Origin: Candidatus Poribacteria bacterium
Lineage (GTDB): Bacteria; Poribacteria; WGA-4E; GCA-2687025
DNA: 7,369 bases
Reading direction: 5' to 3'
Assembly: GCA_027625215.1 (NCBI GenBank)
Contig: JAQBWJ010000095.1
Location: 1 to 7,369 of the forward strand
The notes under the pieces are model-generated. The model saw only the letters and a list, made by a program, of their open reading frames with translations. It was not told the DNA's origin and ran no database searches. Shown in pieces: positions 1-6,136 of this stretch. Within the stretch, counting starts at the first letter, position 1. Every line of letters starts with the position of its first letter. The translations under genes and the position numbers were made by a program.

Positions 1-11
1 TTGCGCTCCAT
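1..11 (-). CDS. Start of an unidentified gene running off the left edge
   Basis: An ATG at 11-9 on the minus strand opens a frame reading Met-Glu-Arg before the window ends. It lies 16 bases after the stop codon of the replication-relaxation-like gene. It is preceded by a strong purine-rich ribosome binding region (GGAGGGAGAGGG, 17-28) that overlaps that stop codon, which suggests translational coupling. The product cannot be told from three residues. If the upstream gene is really part of a plasmid or conjugative module, a DNA-transfer or ATPase gene would be a reasonable expectation, but nothing here shows it. Confidence 0.45.
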
Positions 12-16
12 GAGAA

Positions 17-28
17 CCCTCTCCCTCC
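17..28 (-). promoter_or_regulatory. Ribosome binding site of the left-edge gene
   Basis: The minus strand reads GGAGGGAGAGGG, ending 5 bases before the ATG at 11-9. Two overlapping Shine-Dalgarno-like cores (GGAGG and AGAGGG) are present, and the first uses the last base of the preceding gene's TAG stop. This is the main evidence that a gene begins at the left edge. Confidence 0.5.
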
Positions 29-1146
29 TATCCCAGACATGAGATGAGCCGCCACTCCTGCTCGGAGAGACGGCGCTGATAGTTCGCGCCGTTGAGCCAG
101 ACCGGCGCGAGGGCGTGATCCGCCGTGACGAACTGTTTCCTTGGACAGAACAGGAACTGTCCCAATCCCATCACGTCCGACGGAAAGCCGAGTTCCTGAT
201 AGCGGATCCCCGCATCCTTCAGGAAGCGGAAGTCGCGGAGGATGCCGTCCAGGTAACCGGTCCCTTCCCCTTCTTCGACGACGACCAGCACCTTGAACTT
301 CGGCTGCTCGACCTCCCGTCCTTCGTCGATCTCCGTCAGGTCGTACCGGTAGCGGTATTCCGCGTTCCACAGCCGCCCGAACTCCCCGCGCCAGTAGAAC
401 TGCGCATACTGCCGCAGCGTGTCGAGCTTCTTCGACGGTGTGGAGGTCTCCTCGTATTCGACGTAGAACCAGTCGAAGGCGAGTTCGCCCGACTCGTCGC
501 GGCGGTACAGGATGACGAGCCCGTCCGGGCGTATCTCCGCCTTGCGGTTATCCAGCATGAATTCGACAGGGGACGGCTTCGCGCAGATCTCGACGCGCTC
601 GAGCCGCCACTTCGCGTCGCCCGCCGCCAGCAGCCCCGCCTCGCACTCGATGAACCGCGTCAGCACGTCGGCGATGCCGAAATACTCGTCGAGTTTCACG
701 CCGGCGGAGGCGCGCTTCTCCGGCGGCAGCGCCTTGACGTTGTAAGGAACCGGCTTGCCGTCGTCGTCGCGTCCTCGGAAGTAGGTCGGCTCCGATTCCG
801 GTGTTTCCGTCGCGAATGCCTGCCGCGCCGACGAGCGGTCCGCGTCGTCCAGCGCGTTGCGACCCGTCCGGTTGAGGTATAACGACCGCGTTTCGGGATG
901 TTCCAGGATCATCGTCGGTGCCCGCGACGATCCGCCCCGCTTGCCTTGAAGCCGGATCAGCGGCTCGATCTGCTCGGCGAACCGCTCGCTCGCGTCGGAG
1001 ACGTCCCGGAAGCACGCGCGGACCAGGTGTTCCCGGCTGGCGTAGCCCAGTTGAGCCAGTCGGTAGAGGACCAGAAATTGGCGTTGCGTAGGCGAAAACG
1101 TCGAGGAGTGTGAATCCGCTTTCGCACTCGTTGTCCGTCGAACCAT
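28..1146 (-). CDS. Replication-relaxation-like protein (winged helix plus possible nuclease-like fold)
   Basis: This is a 372-residue soluble protein without signal peptide or membrane segment. Residues 17-66 (FSPTQRQFLVLYRLAQLGYA, then a second helix and RFAEQIEPLIRLQ) look like a winged helix-turn-helix. The next strand pair ends in SLYLNRTGRNAL (88-99), matching the 'YxLTxxG' step of the replication-relaxation family. Residues 150-170 (LDEYFGIADVLTRFIECEAG) resemble the family's 'H-x-L-x-x-N' helix. RPDGLVIL (206-213) followed by FYVEYEETST (227-236) and a helix with LRQYAQFYW recalls a PD-x(n)-ExE core, and KFKVLVVVEE (283-292) follows as the next strand. Family members are associated with plasmid replication and mobilisation, but their biochemistry is poorly defined. 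The start ATG at 1146-1144 has only a modest GGGGGT site 7 bases upstream. The gene sits 21 bp after the surface-protein gene and is noticeably more GC-rich. The family call is from remembered motif order, so it is moderate; a generic PD-(D/E)xK-like DNA-binding protein is the alternative. Confidence 0.6.
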   Translation of the reverse strand: MVRRTTSAKADSHSSTFSPTQRQFLVLYRLAQLGYASREHLVRACFRDVSDASERFAEQIEPLIRLQGKRGGSSRAPTMILEHPETRSLYLNRTGRNALDDADRSSARQAFATETPESEPTYFRGRDDDGKPVPYNVKALPPEKRASAGVKLDEYFGIADVLTRFIECEAGLLAAGDAKWRLERVEICAKPSPVEFMLDNRKAEIRPDGLVILYRRDESGELAFDWFYVEYEETSTPSKKLDTLRQYAQFYWRGEFGRLWNAEYRYRYDLTEIDEGREVEQPKFKVLVVVEEGEGTGYLDGILRDFRFLKDAGIRYQELGFPSDVMGLGQFLFCPRKQFVTADHALAPVWLNGANYQRRLSEQEWRLISCLG

Positions 1147-1167
1147 TTCTGAACCCCCGTGCCGATC

Positions 1168-3654
1168 CTACCGTACGACCACCATTCGTCGTCGTTGGCG
1201 AGTCGATTCCGTTTGGAGTTCGTAAAGATAGACACCGCTCGAAACGGGCTCTCCCGTTTCGTTTCTGCCGTCCCAATAGGCGGCGGTGGATCGCGATTCA
1301 TAGATGCCCGGCTCGCGACGACCAAGCCGCACCGTTCTGACCAATTCGCTGCGGACGTTGTAGATGTGAATCACGACATCCGTCGGTTCGGAGAGCTCGA
1401 AAGGAATCCACGTCTCCGGGTTGAAGGGATTCGGGTAATTCTGTCGAAGCACCGTCCGCTCTGGCTTTGCGCCGTCACTGAGTCGAACCAGTTCGACCAG
1501 CACCCGTCGCGCTTCCGCGACATCCTCTCCGCCATCTTGCAAGGCGTCGACCTCGGAGAGGAGTCGTCGCCACAGTGATTGATGCTGACTCGCGATCTTC
1601 GTAGGCATTGACTGGTCACGATGGAGACGACGTGGAGCCGCAGCGACATCCTGCGATTCTGCCATGAACTGCTGTCCGAACATGCGCGCGATGACGACTA
1701 CATCGAACACATCGACCGTTCCGTCTCGGTTGACGTCCGGATTCGGTCGGGGATTGCTTCGGATGGACTGCCCGAATTGGCGAGCGACGGTGATTAGGTC
1801 GATTATGTCGATCCGATAGTCCTTGTTCACGTCCGCTGACGGCGACGCGACCACGTCGATACGTCCTTCTATCGCTGATATCGGACTTGCAACGCCGGAT
1901 GTCCCGACCACCGTTCCCCGTGGTCGAAAGACGATCTCCCCACCTTCCCAAATACGGAATCGAGCCTTGCCAAGTTCGGCAGATTCGAGAATCGATTCAC
2001 CTGTGAATTCCAACTGCCCGTCAATGCGCTCCAATTGCGACGGAACGGGAATCTCGACCGAGAAATCCCGAACATCCGGTGTTCCCTCAGCGCGAATGGT
2101 CAGCACCAGTTCGTTGTTGACGAGTTTCAGGATGGCGGCGACCGTCAAGGAGACATCCGACGCGACCTCGACACGTGCGCCCGATCTCCGCGAAAAGATC
2201 GACATCGCAGACTCGTCGGATAAACGCAAGTCCCGGATATCGATCCGGCTTGAACCGGTCTCCTTTACTTTGAATTCAAGCGTCGCGAGGATCCCGTCTC
2301 CGCTCGCCTCCCCAGGCGTAATCCGTGATTGAACAAGGGTGATCGTATCGTTCGCAACGATAGGCTGCTGCCATATTGTCGAGACACCAGGCGGTTTTAG
2401 GAAGTCGCCTTCGGATGCGCCGACGAATTCTAGGACAGTCGGATCATATGCTAGGGTAGCCTGCCACGCGTACAAATCCTCCACGTACTCCGCTCGAAGT
2501 TGGATACGTACGGAGTCCAAGACGGCAGACAGCACTTTTAGTTTTGTGATAGCGTTCGACAGCTTCCAAACGCTCACAGTGGGATCTTCGTACGACCTCG
2601 TGGCGATGAGCGATCCGTCAGGACTGAACGTCACGTCGGCAATCGTAGCCAATCCGTCAAGGTTTTCATCGTCCTGTTGAAGTGTTTCAAGCGTCGCCAA
2701 CCTGTCACCTGACGCTACATCCCATATACCGACGTCCCCTATTGCGGCGGCGACGAGCGACCCATCCGAGCTGAAGACGATGGTGTTTGCGCCCCAACGG
2801 TGATCAAGCTTGAACGCTTCAGATTCCGTCGCGATGTCCCAGATCGCGCTCGCCCATCCCGCTGTTGCAAGAAGACTACCGTCGGGGCTGAATGCAACAC
2901 GACTGATCATGTCGTCATGTCGGAGCGTCGCGAGTCGCTCACCTGTCTTCACGCTCCATATGCCTGCCGTCTGATCACGTGATGCCGTCGCAACGGTCAT
3001 CCCATCGGGGCTGAACGCAACGGCCTCGACATATCCATGATGTTCGAGCGTAGCGATTCGTTGCCAAGTTGCAACGTCCCAAATTGCAGCGATGCGATCG
3101 TACCATGATGCGGTCGCAATTCGTGTTCCATCTGGACTGAACGCCGCTGCAACGACGGGTCCCTCATGTTCGAGTATCGCTATTCGCTCGCCACTTGCGA
3201 TCTGCCAAACGTAAGCGAACGAAGCGTTTCCAAACGAAGTCGCAGCGAGCAGAGCTCCGTCTGGACTGAACGTCGTCGAAGCAATAAGCAGGTTGTGCCG
3301 AAGCGTTATGTATGGTTCACCCGTCTCGACGACCCAAATTGTGACAATGCCGCGTTGTGCGCCACCGTCCGCCGATGTAGCGACAAAAGCTCCATCAGGA
3401 CTAAAGTCTACGGAGTAGACCTTACCGTTATGCGGAAGAGTCGCGACGTGTGACCCAGTACTTGCGTCCCAAAGACCTGCGGTACCATCCTCTGAGGCCG
3501 TCGCGAAAAGCGTCCCCGTCGAGTTGAAAGCGATATCTCGGACGGCGTTGTCATGTTGGATGATCCATTGCCGTTTCTGTCCAAAAGCCAGCGGCATGGA
3601 CACAGTCTGAAGGATCATGACCACGAAAACGATACGTAGAATCGATATCCCCAC
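1168..3654 (-). CDS. Secreted WD40 / cohesin-like / dockerin surface protein with C-terminal sorting domain
   Basis: This 828-residue protein starts at a GTG with a hydrophobic signal peptide (residues 1-26, cleavage likely after AFGQ). Residues 34-366 hold eight WD40-type blades, most with the FSPDG turn and an (I/V)W(D/S)V strand, enough for one closed propeller. Residues 372-482 look like a cohesin-type beta-sandwich (LYAWQATLAYDPTVLEFVG, then GDGILATLEFKV). A second beta-rich segment follows (about 495-602). A duplicated dockerin-type calcium-binding module has DVNKDYRIDIIDL (608-620) and DVNRDGTVDVFDV (640-652), each ending in a helix with FGQ. After a charged helical linker, residues 734-828 form a type A sorting or FlgD-Ig-like domain (NYPNPFNPETW, then YWDGRNETGEPVSSGVYLYEL and MVVVR). 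It is probably exported to the cell surface and works in protein or polysaccharide binding; no catalytic motif is visible. The ribosome site is weak (GGGA, 5 bases before GTG), so the exact start is less certain than the domains. Confidence 0.88.
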   Translation of the reverse strand: MGISILRIVFVVMILQTVSMPLAFGQKRQWIIQHDNAVRDIAFNSTGTLFATASEDGTAGLWDASTGSHVATLPHNGKVYSVDFSPDGAFVATSADGGAQRGIVTIWVVETGEPYITLRHNLLIASTTFSPDGALLAATSFGNASFAYVWQIASGERIAILEHEGPVVAAAFSPDGTRIATASWYDRIAAIWDVATWQRIATLEHHGYVEAVAFSPDGMTVATASRDQTAGIWSVKTGERLATLRHDDMISRVAFSPDGSLLATAGWASAIWDIATESEAFKLDHRWGANTIVFSSDGSLVAAAIGDVGIWDVASGDRLATLETLQQDDENLDGLATIADVTFSPDGSLIATRSYEDPTVSVWKLSNAITKLKVLSAVLDSVRIQLRAEYVEDLYAWQATLAYDPTVLEFVGASEGDFLKPPGVSTIWQQPIVANDTITLVQSRITPGEASGDGILATLEFKVKETGSSRIDIRDLRLSDESAMSIFSRRSGARVEVASDVSLTVAAILKLVNNELVLTIRAEGTPDVRDFSVEIPVPSQLERIDGQLEFTGESILESAELGKARFRIWEGGEIVFRPRGTVVGTSGVASPISAIEGRIDVVASPSADVNKDYRIDIIDLITVARQFGQSIRSNPRPNPDVNRDGTVDVFDVVVIARMFGQQFMAESQDVAAAPRRLHRDQSMPTKIASQHQSLWRRLLSEVDALQDGGEDVAEARRVLVELVRLSDGAKPERTVLRQNYPNPFNPETWIPFELSEPTDVVIHIYNVRSELVRTVRLGRREPGIYESRSTAAYWDGRNETGEPVSSGVYLYELQTESTRQRRRMVVVR

Positions 3655-3726
3655 AATAGTCCCATTCGCAAGTCTTTATTCAGCTTGATGAGAATGTGCG
3701 AGCGAAATCGGCCCAAGCCAACACCG
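3655..3726 (-). other. 72-bp intergenic stretch between lipoprotein and surface-protein genes
   Basis: This gap separates the lipoprotein stop (TAG, 3729-3727) from the GTG of the surface protein. I see no GC-rich hairpin with a T-run, so no intrinsic terminator. There is no convincing -35/-10 pair, only an AT-rich patch (GAATAAAGACTT). Read-through from the upstream genes is therefore possible, and a separate promoter is neither shown nor excluded. Confidence 0.4.
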
Positions 3727-4374
3727 CTACTGACTACAAAACGACGAGATGCCGCCACGAACGCGCTCCCAGACCACCACTCTCTCGGAACCAATGCCCG
3801 TTACCGTAACCTGCACTATTCGATCATCGGCAATTGTCGATTCCTTAAACGGGTATATGTCTACGTCGTCAAAGAAGACTTTCACATCTCCGTCGGCGGG
3901 CGATACACTATCTGTCGGCACGCGGTCTTGGAATCCGCCTTCTAATTCCTTTATTTCTTTGGCCCATACCGCCTTTCGCAATTGGGCTGAAATCCGAAAC
4001 TCTGGTTCGCCGACTACGCAAACGCCACGCCTCAGAAGCGGGATCAAAACTAGAAGATAGTGCTGTCTATCGAAAGAAGTGAGCTTTTCCCCGCCACTTA
4101 ATCTGCGTGGAACAAACACAATACGAACTGTCATATCGCAATCACCTTTGGCATCGAGCTCCCACTCGACGGGATCGAAGATCGTCGTTATTTGCGTCGC
4201 AGGGTTGTATTCCGATTCGCCTCCGACGGGCTTCCCATCCACTGACGACAGTTTCCAATTACCGATTAAACGCGGGTCGATGTGCTCCAGCTTGGTATCC
4301 GCACCCGAACTGATCCGCGCGCATCCCGCGAGTACGGAGCTCAATAAGATCGGTATCAGAACGCTCCGCTTCAC
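3727..4374 (-). CDS. Predicted outer-membrane lipoprotein with lipocalin-like N-terminus
   Basis: I chose the GTG at 4374-4372 because it gives a textbook lipoprotein signal, MKRSVLIPILLSSVLAGC, with lipobox LAGC and Cys18 as lipidation site. A GGAG lies 9 bases upstream. ATG (4389) and TTG (4407) starts in the same frame would add 5 or 11 residues before the basic region. The mature part opens with HIDPRLIGNWKLSSVDGKPV, the G-x-W strand and turn pattern of small lipocalin-like lipoproteins. The rest is beta-rich with no catalytic motif, and three further cysteines are present, one near the C-terminus. The final charged strand (RVVVWERVRGG) could close a barrel or sandwich. The residue after the lipid cysteine is Ala, not Asp, which fits export to the outer membrane. 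The gene follows the CsgG-type gene by 45 bp, so the two are probably co-transcribed and may share an envelope function. The family is unrecognised beyond the lipocalin-like start. Confidence 0.72.
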   Translation of the reverse strand: MKRSVLIPILLSSVLAGCARISSGADTKLEHIDPRLIGNWKLSSVDGKPVGGESEYNPATQITTIFDPVEWELDAKGDCDMTVRIVFVPRRLSGGEKLTSFDRQHYLLVLIPLLRRGVCVVGEPEFRISAQLRKAVWAKEIKELEGGFQDRVPTDSVSPADGDVKVFFDDVDIYPFKESTIADDRIVQVTVTGIGSERVVVWERVRGGISSFCSQ

Positions 4375-4383
4375 TGCGCGACA

Positions 4384-4387
4384 CTCC
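4384..4387 (-). promoter_or_regulatory. Weak ribosome binding site deciding the lipoprotein GTG start
   Basis: The minus strand reads GGAG, then 9 bases, then GTG AAG CGG. The upstream TTG and ATG candidates have no better site, and only the GTG start places basic residues directly before the hydrophobic core of the lipoprotein signal. Confidence 0.35.
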
Positions 4388-4419
4388 ATACGTTCAGTTC
4401 CGTCCAACGTTGCGTGCCG

Positions 4420-5531
4420 TTATTCGGCGTTGTCGTTCGACTCCTCATCATCGCTCTTCACGCGATAAACCAGAACGGCAATGTCTCCCGGTTCTGCGTC
4501 GCCTATGCGACTTGGGTTCGTAACGGCGGTACCGGGTAGCGCTGCCCCATCGCAACGACTTCTATCATCTTGAACCGCGATAACGCGGATTGCTCCGAGT
4601 TCGTCACGCTCTGTCCACACGATTTCCCCGGAATCCTCGTCTTTGATGACCGTTTCGCGTACGACCATGAACCGGTCATCCTCCCGGACGCCGGAGAACT
4701 TGCCCACATCGAGGATGAACGTACCGTCCGGCAGCTTCGCCACGATCGTCGCTTCGAACGGAAACAGCTCGACCAACTCCTTGACGATCACATGGACGGC
4801 GTCGCGAGTGGCTCGACCGATCCGGCTTTCCGTCCATTCCGCGCTTTCAATCGAAACACCTCCGATGAATGTCGCGAGATCGGTCCCTCCGAACGCCAAG
4901 CTGGACTCATCGTTTTCGCCGGTGCCCTGTTTGGCGACGAGAATCCGTCCCGTTTGGGCTTCGACGACACGTGCGTCGACGACGGCGCGAGCTGTGCTTT
5001 TCTTCAGATCGACGGCAACCCCCAATAGTAGGCTCGTGGCGATGCCGAGTCCCGCTTTTCGTTTCTGCTTCACGCCGAACTCGGTGAGTTTCCCGCCGAG
5101 TATCAGATCGACGCCGAGTATTTTTCCCGCCTTCACCGACGTTTCCGGGTCCAACAATCCTTGTTGAGTCAGATCATGCTCTTTGAGTATTTCCTCGAGT
5201 TGTGTCCGTTCGATCACATCGAAGTTGCCCTCTTCGACGAGCGCGGAAATGAGCATTTCCGAGACCACCGTGCCGAGCCTCGTCGCCGCGGTGCGCACCT
5301 GAACGACTTGTCCGCCGCCATATCCGCTTTGGATCAACTCGACCGGAACATCGAAGTCCACAACGGCGATCCGTTTTCTCCGACGCTGATCTTTGGACGC
5401 TTCTGCCCGTCGTGTTGGTTCATCCGACACACTGGGTGTGGCGGATCGTATTCCTGCGCGTGTGAGATCGAGAACATCACAGCGGCGAGGGTCCACACCC
5501 AGACGATAGCACTGCCGCGAGAACGCCTCAT
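4420..5531 (-). CDS. CsgG-family outer-membrane protein with FlgT-like C-terminal domain, interrupted by an apparent frameshift
   Basis: Translation should begin at ATG 5531-5529, 7 bases after a perfect AAGGAGG. That frame gives a signal peptide, MRRSRGSAIVWVWTLAAVMF then SISHAQ, but it stops at 5334. The conserved body lies in the -1 frame: KRIAVVDFDVP (from about 5376), GTVVSEMLISALVEEGNFDV, IERTQLEEILKEHDLTQQG, then AGKILGVDLILGGKLTEFG. This is the CsgG/HfaB pattern of a strand with VVDF, a helix, VIER, and an ILG-x-D strand. After a beta-rich region with VDARVVEAQTGRIL, the last 110 residues (DGTFILDVGKFSGVREDDRF, IKDEDSGEIVW, IGDAEPGDIAVL) resemble the FlgT C-terminal barrel. CsgG proteins form outer-membrane secretion pores, and related proteins act as periplasmic scaffolds. 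No lipobox is seen, which departs from classical lipidated CsgG. The gene starts 27 bp after the barrel gene. With the frames joined the product would be about 370 residues. It may be intact with a sequence error, or a pseudogene. Confidence 0.75.
5376..5460 (-). other. Apparent -1 frameshift junction in the CsgG-family gene
   Basis: The signal-peptide frame reads SHAQEYDPPH here and then continues without resemblance to the family, ending at a stop at 5334. The body frame reads SATPSVSDEPTRRAEASK and leads straight into KRIAVVDF. Both frames are open across the interval, so the switch point cannot be fixed. The body frame needs one base added, or a -1 ribosomal shift; a single extra base near GATCC (minus strand, about 5447-5443) would join AQEYD to SATPS smoothly. 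No canonical X XXY YYZ slippery heptamer is visible. Confidence 0.7.
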
Positions 5532-5538
5532 TGACAAA

Positions 5539-5545
5539 CCTCCTT
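5539..5545 (-). promoter_or_regulatory. Strong ribosome binding site of the CsgG-family gene
   Basis: The minus strand reads AAGGAGG, followed by 7 bases (TTTGTCA) and ATG AGG CGT. It is the best Shine-Dalgarno match in the window. It decides the start in favour of the signal-peptide frame over the upstream TTG at 5562-5560, which overlaps the barrel gene's stop and has no signal peptide. Confidence 0.8.
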
Positions 5546-5558
5546 GGGCGGTGTTGCG

Positions 5559-6044
5559 TCAAAAACGCACGCCGCCGAACAGGAATGCTCCGCGTCGGAG
5601 TTGATCTCCACCGGCGAAGTAGAAGTAGCGCACACCAAGCGTCGGAATGACGTTGCTTCCGACCAGTTCAACGTCGACGCCCCCGCCCAACACGACGGAG
5701 AATTCCGTAGCGGAGTCATCGGATGCGGAAATGTAGACCAACCCCGGCCCCGCACACACGTACGGAACAAGGAGCGAGTCCTCGAAGTAGATCGAATAAC
5801 CGATCACAGCATCACCAGCGATCGCCGTAACATCATTGTCGAGGAAATAGTTGCCCGACAGCGAGGCGAAGAATGGTGACGCCGAGGATGACTCGGACTG
5901 TAGTTCGGCGCCGACGACGAACCACGAGGAGGTTCCCTGCCAAAGCCCACCTCGCACACCGAACCCACCCGAACTTGCATGAGCCGCATGCGACGCCATC
6001 AAGCCGAAGACGAGCACGGAGATCACGAGAATACGGAGCTTCAC
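5559..6044 (-). CDS. Small outer-membrane beta-barrel protein
   Basis: A 161-residue protein starts at GTG 6044-6042, chosen because AAGAGG lies 7 bases upstream and the start directly precedes a signal peptide (MKLRILVISVLVFGLMASHA, cleavage likely after HAAHA at residue 23). The mature chain of about 138 residues alternates polar and hydrophobic positions: GGFGVRGGLW, WFVVGAELQS, PFFASLSGNYFL, AIAGDAVIGYSIYF, PYVCAGPGLVYISA, FSVVLGGGVDVELV, VIPTLGVRYFYF, RGAFLFGGVRF. That makes about eight strands, with the terminal aromatic residue (Phe) expected for insertion by the BAM machinery. The length and strand count fit the OmpA/OmpW-like small barrel class; the exact family is not recognised. 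It is the first gene of the tight barrel, CsgG, lipoprotein run. It could be a structural barrel, a partner of the CsgG-type protein, or an uncharacterised porin-like protein. Confidence 0.75.
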   Translation of the reverse strand: MKLRILVISVLVFGLMASHAAHASSGGFGVRGGLWQGTSSWFVVGAELQSESSSASPFFASLSGNYFLDNDVTAIAGDAVIGYSIYFEDSLLVPYVCAGPGLVYISASDDSATEFSVVLGGGVDVELVGSNVIPTLGVRYFYFAGGDQLRRGAFLFGGVRF

Positions 6045-6051
6045 TGTTGTA

Positions 6052-6057
6052 CCTCTT
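6052..6057 (-). promoter_or_regulatory. Ribosome binding site of the beta-barrel gene
   Basis: The minus strand reads AAGAGG, then TACAACA (7 bases) and GTG AAG CTC. It supports the GTG at 6044-6042. The upstream in-frame start at 6152 would overlap the preceding gene and add 36 non-signal residues. Confidence 0.65.
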
Positions 6058-6060
6058 TCA

Positions 6061-6100
6061 TTAGTATGTCGGTTGATAGTTAAGTAAGTCGTGTGAGTCG
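6061..6100 (-). promoter_or_regulatory. Possible promoter for the barrel/CsgG/lipoprotein genes
   Basis: The gap before the barrel gene is the longest in the window and becomes AT-rich here. The minus strand has ACTTAC, 17 bases, then TACTAA, which loosely resembles a -35/-10 pair just before the ribosome binding site. The -35 match is poor, so this is a suggestion from position and composition rather than a clear promoter. Confidence 0.2.
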
Positions 6101-6108
6101 TCGCCGAC

Positions 6109-6136
6109 GATTGATTCTCGTTGGATCCAATCAATC
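6109..6136. repeat. 8-bp perfect inverted repeat overlapping the propeller gene's stop codon
   Basis: The plus strand reads GATTGATT at 6109-6116, twelve bases, then AATCAATC at 6129-6136. The interior contains a ten-base palindrome (TTGGATCCAA, 6121-6130) that competes with the long stem. The stem is AT-rich and no T-run follows on the minus strand, so it is not a standard intrinsic terminator. It could be an operator half-site pair, a weak attenuator, or chance. Confidence 0.4.

Noticed and set aside
115..882. Long plus-strand open frame of 255 codons opposite the replication-relaxation-like gene
   Set aside because: It is a high-GC antisense shadow: Arg/Leu/Val-rich, with no recognisable domain, while the minus strand gives a coherent motif series over the same bases.
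548..1276. Overlapping minus-strand open frame of 242 codons
   Set aside because: It is low-complexity Arg/Gly-rich, runs across the boundary between two convincing genes, and has no domain pattern.
2600..3530. Recurring DNA phrase resembling 'ccgtcaggactgaacg' about every 120 bases
   Set aside because: It is the coding of the FSPDG turn in successive WD40 blades, diverged at the DNA level; it is a protein repeat, not a CRISPR or iteron array.
4417..4429. GCCG-AATAA-CGGC hairpin at the CsgG gene's stop codon
   Set aside because: A four-pair stem without a T-tract is too weak to call a terminator and is easily found by chance.
5532..5562. TTG at 5562-5560 as the start of the CsgG-family gene in the body frame
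   Set aside because: It overlaps the barrel gene's stop, has no ribosome site, and gives an Arg-rich N-terminus without export signal, whereas ATG 5531 has a perfect AAGGAGG and a signal peptide.
6098..6110. TCGTCGCCGACGA dyad as an intrinsic terminator
   Set aside because: A stem of only five pairs with a three-base loop and no T-run after it on the minus strand.
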